DNA of 64,000 nt from Ancylobacter crimeensis (GCF_023016805.1 NZ_JALKCH010000002.1:248001-312000), one strand, 5' to 3'; counted from the stretch's first letter, positions 43,679 through 53,405 are shown. The notes: generated from the letters alone by a model not told the origin. Made by a program: numbers and translations.

Positions 43679-44722
43679 TCAACGTTCCTGTTGCGTCCCT
43701 CCCGCCGGGATACCGTCCGGCGCCAGTCTTTCCAGTACCGTGGCGGCGGTCGCCTCGTCGGTGATGAAGACGGTAGGCCGCAGCAGGCGCAGCGCACCGA
43801 TCACCGCGTCGATCTTTTGCGGCCCGCCCGATGTGAGGATGCGCTGGGGCGTCGCCTGCAGCGTCTCCATCGGGATCGACATGACGCGCCGGTTGATCGG
43901 GTGGTCGACCAGCCGACCGGCAACGTCGTGGAAATTATAGACCACGTCGCCCACGGCCCCGGCGGCGATCAGCTCCCGCCAGTCGGTGTCGGAGAAGAAA
44001 CCGAAGCGCCGGGCCGTGCTCTCGCCCGACATCTCGCCGACGCTGACCACCACCGCGTCCATGCGCCGCGCGGTCTGGTAGACGGTGGCGAGGCCGCAGC
44101 GCTCGATCAGCGCGGTGCGGGTCTCGACGCTGTCCACCAGCGCCGGGGCGGCGATGAGGTGGCAATCGGCCTGGAACAGCCGGGCGAACTGCCAGGCGAA
44201 CTCCGCCGGATTGTATTGCCGGGCCTTGGTGATGCCGCCGAGCAGCGAGATCACCGACAGGTTGGAGACGGTCTTCTCGTCGACGAAGCCGAGCGCGCGC
44301 ATCAGCGTGCGGCCCCAGCCGAAACCGATCGTCATGTCGGAACGGATCAGGTCGGACAGATATTGCCCGGTCGCCGCGCCGATCGCGGCGGTGGGATCGG
44401 CGCCCGGCCCCGAGAGCGGGGCGACGATTGCCTCGCGCAGGCCGAACAGCTTCTGCAGGCCGATCTCCAGCCGCGGCAGCTCGGCGACGTCGCGGGCGAG
44501 GCTGATGCGCACCTCGTTGAGACTGCGGGCATCCGCCAGCAGGCGCACCACCGTCACCCGCCCGATGTCGAGCGCCTCGGCGATCGCGCTCTGGGTCATG
44601 CCTTCCACGTAATACATCCACGCCGCGCGCAGCCTGAGCCGCGAGGAGCGCCGCCCCGCCGCGCCGTTCGCGCCCGTCATCCCGACCTCCGCCGAGGGCG
44701 GCGCCATCTTCTCGTCTGCCAT
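43679..44722 (-). CDS. SorC-family sugar-binding transcriptional regulator
   Basis: The 347-residue product has an N-terminal HTH (about residues 28-60, with YVEGMTQSAIAEALDIGRVTVVRLL) and a SorC effector domain with GFGWGRTL near 130 and ISLLGGI near 158. The family binds phosphorylated sugars and controls adjacent catabolic genes; Brucella EryD is an example. AGGGGA precedes ATG 44722. The downstream dehydrogenase is the likely regulated gene. Confidence 0.88.
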   Translation of the reverse strand: MADEKMAPPSAEVGMTGANGAAGRRSSRLRLRAAWMYYVEGMTQSAIAEALDIGRVTVVRLLADARSLNEVRISLARDVAELPRLEIGLQKLFGLREAIVAPLSGPGADPTAAIGAATGQYLSDLIRSDMTIGFGWGRTLMRALGFVDEKTVSNLSVISLLGGITKARQYNPAEFAWQFARLFQADCHLIAAPALVDSVETRTALIERCGLATVYQTARRMDAVVVSVGEMSGESTARRFGFFSDTDWRELIAAGAVGDVVYNFHDVAGRLVDHPINRRVMSIPMETLQATPQRILTSGGPQKIDAVIGALRLLRPTVFITDEATAATVLERLAPDGIPAGGTQQER

Positions 44723-44889
44723 CGCGTTCCCCTGTACGCGGCGATCCTAGGGAGAGGCAGGCCGCGTATCAAACTTTAGGCGTAGGAAGACCGGCGCTTC
44801 GGCCTCGCCCTGTGTGAATCGAAAAGCGAAACCCTTTGCCGGCATTCTTCGCGCTACGGAAACGCATGGCCCTCATGTGCAAAATGGGC

Positions 44890-44917
44890 TTGAAACATAT
44901 CGTATGCGATCTAATCT
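44890..44917 (+). promoter_or_regulatory. Promoter with a 12-bp near-palindrome upstream of the OhrR-like gene
   Basis: TTGAAA (44890-44895) and TAATCT (44912-44917) are 16 bp apart. Between them lies ATCG-TATG-CGAT (44899-44910), symmetric at 10 of 12 positions. A MarR-family protein typically represses its own promoter through such a site. It does not match the known OhrR box. Confidence 0.4.
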
Positions 44918-44948
44918 TGTCGTCTGTACCAACCGATGGGGCCGTGTC

Positions 44949-45437
44949 ATGTCCGACAGCAACGATGTCCGCGAGACCGGCACTGAAACGGGCGACGCCG
45001 TTCCCGATCCGCTGAAGCTCAGCGATTTCCTCTGCTTCGCCGTCTATTCGGCGAACCACGCCTTCAACCGCGTCTACAAGCCGATGCTCGATCGTCTCGG
45101 CCTCACCTATCCGCAATATGTGGTGATGGTGGCGCTGTGGGAGGGCGACGGGCTCACGGTCGGCCAGATCGGCGAGCGGGTGCTTCTTGAGACCAACACC
45201 CTCACCCCCCTGCTCAAGCGCATGGAGGCGGCCGGGCTGGTGCGCCGGGCGCGCTGCTCCCATGACGAGCGGCAGGTGCGCGTGGTGCTGACCGACAAGG
45301 GGCGCGCGCTGCGCGGCGAGGCGGCGCGGGTGCCGCGCGAGATGGGACTGTGCCTCGAACGCGACAGCGCGACGCTGGAGCGCCTCACCAATGAACTCAC
45401 CTGCCTGCGCAACGGTTTGCTGTCGCGGGTCAAGTAG
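44949..45437 (+). CDS. MarR-family regulator resembling OhrR
   Basis: The 162-residue product has the OhrR signature: a Cys near the N-terminus (Cys29 in LCFAVYS, equal to the peroxide-sensing Cys), [16 protein letters not shown], and a winged HTH with [13 protein letters not shown]. OhrR represses the organic-peroxide reductase ohr and is released when its Cys is oxidised. No ohr gene is adjacent. ATG 44949 is chosen from GGGG upstream. It converges with the LysR gene, and the two stop ends overlap by eight bases. Confidence 0.85.
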   Translation: MSDSNDVRETGTETGDAVPDPLKLSDFLCFAVYSANHAFNRVYKPMLDRLGLTYPQYVVMVALWEGDGLTVGQIGERVLLETNTLTPLLKRMEAAGLVRRARCSHDERQVRVVLTDKGRALRGEAARVPREMGLCLERDSATLERLTNELTCLRNGLLSRVK

Positions 45438-46377
45438 CGACGGGTTCCGGCTCGATCCGCTCCATCGCGGGCCCTTCCGTGCCCTCGATGAGCCGGCGTA
45501 CCTTGGTGACTTCGCTGGCCATGTAGTCGAGAAAGGCCCGCACCCGCGGCGCGTGGCGCAGGTCCGGGTGGGTCAGCAGCCAGAGGCCGGCCGAGAATTC
45601 CGGCCGGATCGGCGCCAGTCGGGTCAGCGCGGGGCGCGTGGATCCGCTGAGGCAGGGGATGTAGCCGATTCCGATTCCCGCCTCGATGGCGTCCGGCAGG
45701 CCGAGCACGGTGTTCACCTTGTAGACGATCCGCTCCGGCTCGATGTGCTCGTGCAGGAACTTCACCACATGCAGGTGCGCATAGTCGTCCGACAGCGCGA
45801 CCCAGTTCTCCGCGCGCAGCTCGTCCACCGTGACGGGGCGCGGAAAGCGTTCGGCGAGGCCGTAGAGCGCCCAGTTGATGGTGGCGACGCGCCGTCCGAC
45901 GAGATTCTCCGGCGGATGGTCGGTGGCGCGGATGGCGACATCGGCATCGCGCTTCGACAGGTTGAGCGAGGCGGCGGAGAGCACGAAGTCCAGCCGCACA
46001 TCCGGGTAGCGCTCGCGGAAGCCGGAGATGAGCGGCATCAGCAGGTGCATCAGCAGTGAATCGGGCAGGGTGATGCGCAGGTCGCCCGTGGGCGTCGGCT
46101 CGCGGCCGGCCAGCTTGCGGCCGGCGGCGGTGATCTCTTCGTCGAGCCGGGTGGCCAGCGCCACCATTTCCTCCCCGGCCGGGGTGACGGCGTAGCCGGT
46201 GCGGTGGCGCTCGAACAGCACGGTGCCGAGCGTCTCCTCCACCTGCTTCAGCCGGCGGAACACGGTGGAATGGTTGACTCCGAGCTCGGACGCCGCCGCA
46301 GGCAGGCCGCGCGCATCCGCCACCGCCTTGATGAGACGGAAATCGTCCCAGCTCAGCCCCTTGAAAGGTTCAGCCAT
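45430..46377 (-). CDS. LysR-family transcriptional regulator
   Basis: The 315-residue product has the LysR winged HTH (about residues 9-68, with [27 protein letters not shown]) and a type 2 periplasmic-binding-like effector domain. It is divergent from the ring-cleaving dioxygenase gene across 150 bp that holds a good LysR box. It is therefore probably the activator of that gene and the esterase. Confidence 0.9.
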   Translation of the reverse strand: MAEPFKGLSWDDFRLIKAVADARGLPAAASELGVNHSTVFRRLKQVEETLGTVLFERHRTGYAVTPAGEEMVALATRLDEEITAAGRKLAGREPTPTGDLRITLPDSLLMHLLMPLISGFRERYPDVRLDFVLSAASLNLSKRDADVAIRATDHPPENLVGRRVATINWALYGLAERFPRPVTVDELRAENWVALSDDYAHLHVVKFLHEHIEPERIVYKVNTVLGLPDAIEAGIGIGYIPCLSGSTRPALTRLAPIRPEFSAGLWLLTHPDLRHAPRVRAFLDYMASEVTKVRRLIEGTEGPAMERIEPEPVAT

Positions 46378-46428
46378 CGCGCGCTCCGCCGCTCGCTTTC
46401 CGTGTGTCCACCATATTCACAGAGCTGT

Positions 46429-46446
46429 TATTGCGTCAATGCAATA
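46429..46446. promoter_or_regulatory. LysR-type box between the divergent genes
   Basis: TATTGC-GTCAAT-GCAATA is a perfect inverted repeat matching the LysR T-N11-A pattern. It is 51 bp from the LysR start and 81 bp from the dioxygenase start, typical of autoregulatory activator sites. Confidence 0.6.
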
Positions 46447-46527
46447 GGTTTCGTCTGGATATCGAGGATCGTTGGATTATTTGAAATGTCGAAACGGGCG
46501 GTGACGCCCCCTGAAGGAGAGCTCACC

Positions 46528-47472
46528 ATGATCCACAGCGGCATTCACCATGTAACGGCCATCGCCGGCAATGCCCGGCGCAACGTCGAATTCTATACCC
46601 GCATCCTCGGCCTGAGGCTCGTCAAGAAGACGGTCAATTTCGACGATCCCGGCACCTATCATTTCTACTATGGCGACGAGACCGGCACCCCCGGCACGAT
46701 CCTCACCTTCTTCCCGTGGGATCATGTCGCCGCAGGGCGAACCGGCATCGGCGAGACGCAGGAGACCGTGTTCCGGGTGCCGGAGAGCGCCATCGGCTAC
46801 TGGACGCAGCGGCTGATCGAGAAAAGCGTGCCCCATGAGGCGCCGGTGAAGCGCTTCGGCGAGACCCTGCTGTCCTTCAAGGACCCGCACGGCATGCGCC
46901 TTGCGCTCGCGGGCGTGCCCGGCATCGAGGCCGAGGCGGGCTGGAGCGACGGCGAGATTCCCGCCGAGGCCGCGATCCGCGGCTTCCACAGCGTGAACCT
47001 GCTCGTCGCCGACGCCGCGCCGACCGCCGCCATCCTCACCGACGTGCTCGGCTTCGCCGAACTCGGCCGGGAGGGCTCGCTCATCCGCTACCGGGTGGCG
47101 GGCGAGACCGGCCTTGTCGGGGCAGGCGGTATCGTCGACCTGCACGCGGCCGGCGGCTTCCTGCCGGCGCGGATGGGCGGCGGCTCGGTCCACCACGTCG
47201 CCTTCCGCGCGGAGGACGACGCGGCGCAGGCCGAGATGGTGAAGAAGCTCGCGGAGAACCACAACATCCACACCACCGAGCAGAAGGACCGCAACTATTT
47301 CCGCTCGGTCTATTTCCGCGAGCCCGGCCACGTCCTGTTCGAGATCGCGACCGACATCCCCGGCTTTGCCGCCGACGAGCCGGTCGCCCATCTCGGCGAG
47401 GCCCTGAAGCTGCCGTCCTTCCTCGAGCCGCACCGTGCCCGCATCGAGGCGGTGCTGCCCGAGATCGCCTGA
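46528..47472 (+). CDS. Ring-cleaving dioxygenase / VOC protein (MhqO-like)
   Basis: The 314-residue product has two VOC (glyoxalase/dioxygenase-fold) modules. The first starts with IHSGIHHVTAIAG and RNVEFYTRILGLRLVKKTVNF, and the second has VHHVAFRAEDD with a later EPGHVLFEIATD. Metal-binding His and Glu residues are at the expected places. In Bacillus, MhqO and MhqD form a quinone-stress pair. AAGGAGA is seven bases upstream of ATG 46528. The esterase gene follows by 65 bp. Confidence 0.85.
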   Translation: MIHSGIHHVTAIAGNARRNVEFYTRILGLRLVKKTVNFDDPGTYHFYYGDETGTPGTILTFFPWDHVAAGRTGIGETQETVFRVPESAIGYWTQRLIEKSVPHEAPVKRFGETLLSFKDPHGMRLALAGVPGIEAEAGWSDGEIPAEAAIRGFHSVNLLVADAAPTAAILTDVLGFAELGREGSLIRYRVAGETGLVGAGGIVDLHAAGGFLPARMGGGSVHHVAFRAEDDAAQAEMVKKLAENHNIHTTEQKDRNYFRSVYFREPGHVLFEIATDIPGFAADEPVAHLGEALKLPSFLEPHRARIEAVLPEIA

Positions 47473-47537
47473 ACCGCCGCCGCTCCTTCGCGGGAAGGGG
47501 CGGCGGCTCCCGCGACCGCGGTTCTGGAGGATTCAAC

Positions 47538-48170
47538 ATGACTGCAGACGTCGAGAACCTGTCCTTCGTCCACCGCTTCGTGCCGGGCGAGGACGCCTCC
47601 CGCGCGCCGCTGCTGCTGCTGCACGGCACCGGGGGCGACGAGAACGACCTCATCGCGCTCGGCCGCAGGGTCGCGCCCGGCGCGGCGCTGCTGTCCCCGC
47701 GTGGCAAGGTGCTGGAAGGCGGCATGCCGCGCTTCTTCCGCCGCATCCGCGAGGGCGTGTTCGATGAGGACGACCTGCGCCGGCGCGCCGCGGAGCTCGC
47801 CGATTTCATCGCCGAGGCCCGCGCGGCCTATGGGCTCGCGGCTCCGGTCGCGCTCGGCTTCTCCAACGGCGCGAACATCGCCGCGGCGCTGCTGCTGCTG
47901 CACCCGCAGGCGCTGGCCGGCGCCGTGCTGCTGCGGCCGATGGCGCCGCTCGCCCATCCTCCGCGCCCGGACCTTTCCGGACGTCCGGTCCTGATGCTTT
48001 CCGGAGCGATGGATCCGATCGTGCCGGAAGAGAACGCCGCGCGCCTCGCCTCCGAGCTGCGCGCCGGCGGGGCCGAGGTCCGGCACGAGGTTCTCCCGGC
48101 CTCGCACGGGCTCTCGCAGGCGGACATGACGCTGGCGGGCGCGTTCCTGGCGCGCCTCGCCTCCGCGTAA
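47538..48170 (+). CDS. Alpha/beta hydrolase, carboxylesterase/phospholipase family (MhqD-like)
   Basis: The 210-residue product has a complete triad: Ser109 in GFSNGA, Asp159 in GAMDPIV and His190 in ASHGLS, with the oxyanion loop LLLHGTGGDE near residue 26. It belongs to the phospholipase/carboxylesterase family, whose Bacillus member MhqD pairs with MhqO. GGAGG sits seven bases before ATG 47538. It is in one operon with the dioxygenase gene. Confidence 0.9.
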   Translation: MTADVENLSFVHRFVPGEDASRAPLLLLHGTGGDENDLIALGRRVAPGAALLSPRGKVLEGGMPRFFRRIREGVFDEDDLRRRAAELADFIAEARAAYGLAAPVALGFSNGANIAAALLLLHPQALAGAVLLRPMAPLAHPPRPDLSGRPVLMLSGAMDPIVPEENAARLASELRAGGAEVRHEVLPASHGLSQADMTLAGAFLARLASA

Positions 48171-48350
48171 CCGCCGGACATCCCTTCCGCGGGAGGAATG
48201 TCCATACGCGCCTGTTGGCCGCCTTGCGTGCAGGGAATACCGTTGCGCGAGGAACCCGACGGCCCGTGCCCGCATTGGAGAGCGCGCACGGTGCCGATCG
48301 GGCGCCGCCGCCGCGTGCGGCGTGATGCGCAGACATGAGGGGGAGCCGCC

Positions 48351-49247
48351 ATGAGGTGGGACGATTTTCGGCGCAGCGACAATGTCGAGGATCGCCGTGG
48401 TGCCGGATTCGGCGGTGGCGGTGGCGGTGGCTTCCGCGGCGGCGGGCTCGGCATAGGCGGGCTGATCGTGGTCGGCCTCATCGCCTGGGCCACCGGCATC
48501 AATCCCGCCGTGCTGCTGAGCGGGGCGGATATCCTGTTCGGCGACAAGGGGGGCCAGAGCGAGCAATCGGCGCCCCCGCCCGGCACAAAGCAGGGCGCGC
48601 CGAGCGACCAGCTCGGCCAGTTCGCCGCCGCCGTCCTCGCCCAGACCGAGGATGTGTGGACCGATATCTTCCAGAAGGAAGGCAAGACCTACGAGAAGCC
48701 GCGCATGGTGCTGTTCTCCGGCGCCACGCGCTCGGGCTGCGGCACGGCGCAGTCGGCCATGGGTCCGTTCTATTGCCCGAACGACCAGAAGGTCTATCTC
48801 GACCTCTCCTTCTTCCAGGAGATGAAGCAGCGCTTCAAGGCGCCGGGCGATTTCGCGGCGGCCTATGTCATCGCCCACGAGGTCGGCCACCATGTGCAGA
48901 ACCTCATCGGCATCTTGCCCAAGGTGCAGGAGCGCCAGCGCAACGCCTCCTCGCAGGATGAGGCCAATGCCCTTTCGGTGCGGGTCGAGCTGATGGCGGA
49001 CTGCTTCGCCGGCGTGTGGGCCTACCACGCCAATGAGCGCTTCCGCATCCTCGAGCAGGGCGACGTCGAGGACGCGCTGAACGCCGCGACCGCCATCGGC
49101 GACGACACGCTGCAGAAGAAGTCGCAGGGCTATGTCGTCCCCGACAGCTTCACCCACGGCAGCTCGCAGCAGCGCGTGACCTGGTTCACCCGCGGGCTGA
49201 AGAGTGGCTCGATGCAGCAGTGCAATACTTTCCAGGGCGCGATCTGA
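48351..49247 (+). CDS. Neutral zinc metallopeptidase (YpfJ family)
   Basis: The 298-residue product has a Gly-rich N-terminus, a membrane segment (about residues 34-55) and a HExxH zinc motif (His176 in HEVGHH). The late segments DCFAGVWAYHAN and the hydrophobic N-terminus match the YpfJ (neutral_zn_metallopeptidase) family, which is membrane-anchored with an external catalytic domain. AGGGGGAG precedes ATG 48351. The substrate is unknown. Confidence 0.9.
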   Translation: MRWDDFRRSDNVEDRRGAGFGGGGGGGFRGGGLGIGGLIVVGLIAWATGINPAVLLSGADILFGDKGGQSEQSAPPPGTKQGAPSDQLGQFAAAVLAQTEDVWTDIFQKEGKTYEKPRMVLFSGATRSGCGTAQSAMGPFYCPNDQKVYLDLSFFQEMKQRFKAPGDFAAAYVIAHEVGHHVQNLIGILPKVQERQRNASSQDEANALSVRVELMADCFAGVWAYHANERFRILEQGDVEDALNAATAIGDDTLQKKSQGYVVPDSFTHGSSQQRVTWFTRGLKSGSMQQCNTFQGAI

Positions 49248-49325
49248 GGCCTATCTCCGGTGCTCTTGCAGCATGATCCCGGGTACGGCCGGCAACGGCC
49301 CGGCCCGGGAAACAGGAGACGCCCG

Positions 49326-49883
49326 ATGACCGACGCCGCGAAGCCCTTCATTCCGCTCAACATCGCGGTGCTCACCGTCTCCGACACCCGCACTCCGGCC
49401 GACGACCGCTCCGGCGACACCCTCGCCGGGCGGATCGAGGCCGCCGGCCACCACCTCGCCGCGCGCGCCATCGTGCCGGACGATGTCGAGGCGATCCGCA
49501 CCCTCGTCTCGGCGTGGATCGGCGATGCGGGGATCGACGTGGTGGTCACCACCGGCGGCACCGGCTTCACCGGTCGCGACGTGACCCCGGAGGCGATCGA
49601 GCCGCTGTTCGAAAAGCGCATGGAAGGCTTCTCGACCGTGTTCCACCTTGTGTCCTTCGGCAAGATCGGCACCTCGACCCTTCAGAGCCGGGCGACCGCC
49701 GGGGTCGCCAACGCCACCTACATCTTCTGCCTGCCCGGCTCCCCGGGGGCCTGCCGCGACGGCTGGGACGAGATCCTCGTCCACCAGCTCGACATCCGGC
49801 ACCGGCCCTGCAATTTCGTGGAGATCCTGCCCCGGCTCGACGAGCATCTGCGGCGGGAAAAGGCGAAGGGCGCGACGGCGTGA
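49326..49883 (+). CDS. moaB: Molybdopterin biosynthesis protein MoaB
   Basis: The 185-residue product has the MoaB/Mog fold, with the SDTRT motif near residue 20, the TTGGTG loop near 77 and the SRATAGV motif. The family adenylylates molybdopterin or supports cofactor assembly. AGGAG is about eight bases upstream of ATG 49326. It is followed by a glycosyltransferase and a PA0069-type radical SAM gene. Confidence 0.92.
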   Translation: MTDAAKPFIPLNIAVLTVSDTRTPADDRSGDTLAGRIEAAGHHLAARAIVPDDVEAIRTLVSAWIGDAGIDVVVTTGGTGFTGRDVTPEAIEPLFEKRMEGFSTVFHLVSFGKIGTSTLQSRATAGVANATYIFCLPGSPGACRDGWDEILVHQLDIRHRPCNFVEILPRLDEHLRREKAKGATA

Positions 49884-50101
49884 GGTCCGGGGCCGCTGCC
49901 GACATCATCCCGCCCGATCCTGTCCGATCCCGCGCGGCCGTCAGCGGGATGTCAGGCGCTTAGGGGCTGCCTGTTCACCTCTTGGCGGCCCGTCGGGGAT
50001 GAGGATGCAGGGCTTCGGGATGATGACGCGGAGGCTTTCCGTACGGTCGACGGGACAAATGCTCCGGGATGACGACGGGAACGGGCCGCACCGTCGCCCT
50101 C

Positions 50102-50680
50102 TCAATCCGGCAGCAGGATCTGCGAGCGCAGCAGGATGAGGCGGCCCCGTCCGAGGCGGGCGATGAGACCGCGGGCGGCGCGCACGCCGCCATGGTGGCC
50201 GCCCTGCGCCTCGTAGAAGCGGCGATGGATGAGCAGGCCCTGTTCCGGGCGGGGGCGCCCGGTCACCGCGTGGCGCGCCACGGCGGCGGTCTCGCGCAGG
50301 CGCGGCATCACCCCGAAGCGGTCGATGGCGAGGCGGAAGGTGGCGGCTCGTCTGTCGGCCATGCCGGTGCGCTCCACCTGCTCGATGAAACTGCGGACCT
50401 CGCGCGACCAGCCTTCCTGCAGCAGCCCGGCGGCGTCGAGGAACAGCAGCCAGTGAGAGCGGGCATGGGCGGCGCCGAGCCGCAAGCGCGCCCCGGCATC
50501 GGCAGGACCTTCCAGATAGGTGCAGCCGGCGGCCTCGGCGATGTCCGCCACCTCGCTGTTGCCCGCATCCACCAGCAGCACGTCGCGCACGAGGCCCTGG
50601 GCCACGCCGGGCACCAGGGCGGCGAGCGTGGGAACCAGCAGGCGTTCGGTGGGGCCGGTGGCAATAATGACCGAGATCAC
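50102..50680 (-). CDS. Family 2 glycosyltransferase-like protein
   Basis: The 192-residue product starts from GTG 50680 and has the GT-A nucleotide-binding start SVIIATGPTE, then VRDVLLVDAGNS near residue 33 and a LLFLDAAGLL segment in place of the usual DxD-like motif. It is shorter than most GT2 enzymes and may be a compact or divergent form. The substrate is unknown. It is divergent from the radical SAM gene. Confidence 0.75.
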   Translation of the reverse strand: MISVIIATGPTERLLVPTLAALVPGVAQGLVRDVLLVDAGNSEVADIAEAAGCTYLEGPADAGARLRLGAAHARSHWLLFLDAAGLLQEGWSREVRSFIEQVERTGMADRRAATFRLAIDRFGVMPRLRETAAVARHAVTGRPRPEQGLLIHRRFYEAQGGHHGGVRAARGLIARLGRGRLILLRSQILLPD

Positions 50681-50862
50681 GCGCGTCTTTCAGGTCCTCC
50701 GGTTCGCGCGAGGCGCGATCCGGTCATATTCGTAGCGAAATTCTCATTCTGCCCTATAGCATGACATCTCCCCGCGTCGAGCGCCGATGCGGGTTTGTGC
50801 GGATATGTTCTTGATATGTTCTCTCGCTCGCCCTAGAACGGAGCTCTGTGAGGAGCCCCGCC

Positions 50863-52161
50863 ATGGATCGCCCGAACGCATTCGCCGCTACATCCGTTGC
50901 CGCCTGCCCGTCGCCCGCCGGCGGAAGCGATTCTGTCGCCGCCAGCCTCCCGTCCGCGCGGTCGCGCAAGAACATCGTGGGCCGTCTTGCGGAGGACCGC
51001 CGGCTGAAGGCGGAGAAGGAGGCGGCCAGCGCGGCGCGCGACCGCTCCGCCCTCGTCGACGTGACCGGGGTGGAGGAGGTCGAGGCTCCGGGCATCGAGG
51101 AGGGCCGCCGGCGCGGGCGCGGCACTCTCTCCAACGCCGCCGGCCGCTACGAGCTCGGCGCCCGCGAGGCCTTCGACGATGGCTGGCAGAGCCTCGACGA
51201 CCTGCCCGCCTTCCGCACCGAGGTGACGCCCGAGCGGGCGCGCACCATCATCACCCGCAACACCTCGCCCGATGTCGGCTTCGACCGGTCCATCAACCCC
51301 TACCGGGGGTGCGAGCACGGCTGCGTCTATTGTTTCGCCCGCCCGACTCACGCCTATCAGGGCCTTTCCGCCGGGCTCGATTTCGAGACGAAGCTGTTCG
51401 CCAAGCCGGAGGCGCCGGAGCTTCTGGCGAAGGAACTATCGAAGCCGGGCTATGAGCCGCGCACCATCGCGCTCGGAATCAACACCGATGCCTATCAGCC
51501 GATCGAGAAGGAGTGGAAGCTGACGCGCCGCATCATCGAGGTGCTGCGCGATTTTGGCCATCCGGTCGGCATCGTCACCAAATCGGCGCTGGTGCTGCGC
51601 GATCTCGACATCCTCGCGCCCATGGCGGAGAAGGGGCTGGTCAAGGTCGCGCTGTCGGTGACCTCGCTCGACCACCGGCTCGCCCGGACGATGGAGCCGC
51701 GGGCCTCGACGCCGATGCGCCGCATCGAGGCGATCCGCCGTCTGTCGGAAGCGGGCGTACCCACCGCCGCCTTGGTGGCGCCGATGATTCCCGCGATCAA
51801 CGACCACGAGCTGGAACGCATCCTCGATGCCGCCGCCGCAGCAGGCGCGGACGAGGCCGGCTATGTGATGCTGCGCCTGCCGCTGGAGATCCGCGACCTG
51901 TTCAAGGAATGGCTGATCGCCCATTATCCGGACAAGTACCGCCATGTCCTGTCGCTGGTGAAGGAGCTGCATGGCGGCAAGGAATATGATTCGACCTTCG
52001 GCCAGCGCATGACCGGCTCCGGTCCCTATGCCTGGACTATCGCCCGGCGTTTCGAGATCGCGGTGGAGCGGCTCGGCCTGAACCGGCGGCATCTCAAGCT
52101 GACCACCCGGCATTTCCAGCGCCGGCAGAAGGCGGGCGAGCAGCTCTCGCTGTTCGCATGA
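50863..52161 (+). CDS. Radical SAM protein, PA0069 (SplB-like) family
   Basis: The 432-residue product has the iron-sulfur CxxxCxxC motif (Cys150, Cys154 and Cys157, in NPYRGCEHGCVYCFARP). The SplB-like features DAYQPIEK and LDHRLARTMEPR follow. The PA0069 family has no confirmed reaction. Its stop overlaps the VOC gene region. ATG 50863 is chosen over GTG 50848 because GAGGAG sits about eight bases upstream. Confidence 0.9.
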   Translation: MDRPNAFAATSVAACPSPAGGSDSVAASLPSARSRKNIVGRLAEDRRLKAEKEAASAARDRSALVDVTGVEEVEAPGIEEGRRRGRGTLSNAAGRYELGAREAFDDGWQSLDDLPAFRTEVTPERARTIITRNTSPDVGFDRSINPYRGCEHGCVYCFARPTHAYQGLSAGLDFETKLFAKPEAPELLAKELSKPGYEPRTIALGINTDAYQPIEKEWKLTRRIIEVLRDFGHPVGIVTKSALVLRDLDILAPMAEKGLVKVALSVTSLDHRLARTMEPRASTPMRRIEAIRRLSEAGVPTAALVAPMIPAINDHELERILDAAAAAGADEAGYVMLRLPLEIRDLFKEWLIAHYPDKYRHVLSLVKELHGGKEYDSTFGQRMTGSGPYAWTIARRFEIAVERLGLNRRHLKLTTRHFQRRQKAGEQLSLFA

Positions 52162-52178
52162 GGAAGGGGAGGGCGGTG

Positions 52179-52652
52179 ATGCAAGAGGTGGACGTGAAGG
52201 TCGCCGCGGGGCTCAGCCTCAGCCTGGTGACGCTGGGGGTGGAGGACATCGCCCGTGCGGCCCGTTTCTACGAGGCGCTCGGCATGGTGCGCCGGGCGCG
52301 CTCGGCGGAAGGCGTGGTGTTCCTGCAGGCGGACGGGCCGGGGGGAGCGGGCGGGGTGGTGCTGTCGCTCTATCCCCGGCATGAACTCGCGACCGATGCC
52401 GGCGTCATTCCGGGGAGGCCCGGCGCGTTCGGCGGCATCGCCCTCGCCTGCAACCGCCGTACCCCGGAGGAGGTGGACGCCACGATCGCCCGGGCCCTCG
52501 CGGCGGGAGGGCGGGCGCTGCGTCCGGCGCAGCATGTCTTCTGGGGAGGCTATTCGGGCTATGTCGCCGACCCGGACGGCTATCCGTGGGAGATCGCCCA
52601 CAATCCGGGCTTCCCGCTCGACCCCGACGGGCGGCTCGTGCTGCCGGACTGA
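52179..52652 (+). CDS. VOC family protein (glyoxalase fold)
   Basis: The 157-residue product has one VOC module: the start LVTLGVEDIARAARFYEALGM and the tail YSGYVADPDGYPWEIAHNP. The VOC fold covers glyoxalases, dioxygenases and resistance proteins, and the specific role is not visible. ATG 52179 is chosen because GGGGAGGG lies just before it; an ATG at 52158 overlapping the radical SAM stop is also possible. Confidence 0.8.
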   Translation: MQEVDVKVAAGLSLSLVTLGVEDIARAARFYEALGMVRRARSAEGVVFLQADGPGGAGGVVLSLYPRHELATDAGVIPGRPGAFGGIALACNRRTPEEVDATIARALAAGGRALRPAQHVFWGGYSGYVADPDGYPWEIAHNPGFPLDPDGRLVLPD

Positions 52653-52727
52653 TCGGGAGGAGGTAGGAGGTGGATGACTGGTCTCATCACCCACCTCACT
52701 GCACTCATCGGCCTGCGCCCGAACCGA

Positions 52728-53405
52728 TCACTTCGTGGCGAGAAGCGGGTCGACTTCCTTGGCCAGATCCTCGGGGCTCATGGCGCCGGAGATGAGCTTG
52801 CCGTTGACGAAGAAGGTCGGTGTCGCCGAGACGCCGAGCTCGGTGCCGCGCTTTGCCACCTGGTCGATCTCGCCGGCCAGCTTGGCATCGGACAGGCAGT
52901 CGTTGAACTGCTTCTCCGTCATGCCGCCCTGCTTGGCGATCGCCAGCAGTGCCTGTGCCGGATTGGAGCCGAAGGCCCAGTCCTTCTGGTTGTCGAACAG
53001 GGTATCGACCATCGGGTAATACTTGTCCGGACCGGCACAGCGCGCCACCATGAACGCCGCCTTGGCGACGACATCCAGCGGAAACTCGCGCAGAATCAGC
53101 TTCACCTTGCCGGTATCGATGTATTTCTCCTTCAGCACCGGATAGGTGGTGGCATGGAAATGCGCGCAATGCCCGCAGGTCATCGAGGCATATTCCACGA
53201 TGGTGACGGGGGCCGATTCCTGGCCCAGCACCATGTCGGGCAGCGCGCCAGGCGCCATCAGCTTCAGCGCATCCACAGTCTGCGCCTCCGCTTCGCCGAT
53301 GAAGCCGAAGGGCGCGAAGCTCTGCGGGCTCACGACCGCAGTGAGGGCGGCTGCCGTGAGGGCGACGGCACCAACTCCCTGGAGGAAGCGACGGCGATCG
53401 ATCAT
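52728..53405 (-). CDS. Periplasmic DsbA-family thiol:disulfide oxidoreductase
   Basis: The 225-residue product has an N-terminal twin-arginine-like signal (DRRRFLQGVGAV at residues 3-14, cleavage near EAEAQ). A thioredoxin fold with an inserted helical domain follows, with active-site CGHC (Cys77, Cys80) and the cis-Pro loop SATPTFFVNG. This matches periplasmic DsbA/DsbG-like oxidoreductases. ATG 53405 has GGAG seven bases upstream. It lies 259 bp downstream of the DUF721 gene on the same strand. Confidence 0.92.
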   Translation of the reverse strand: MIDRRRFLQGVGAVALTAAALTAVVSPQSFAPFGFIGEAEAQTVDALKLMAPGALPDMVLGQESAPVTIVEYASMTCGHCAHFHATTYPVLKEKYIDTGKVKLILREFPLDVVAKAAFMVARCAGPDKYYPMVDTLFDNQKDWAFGSNPAQALLAIAKQGGMTEKQFNDCLSDAKLAGEIDQVAKRGTELGVSATPTFFVNGKLISGAMSPEDLAKEVDPLLATK

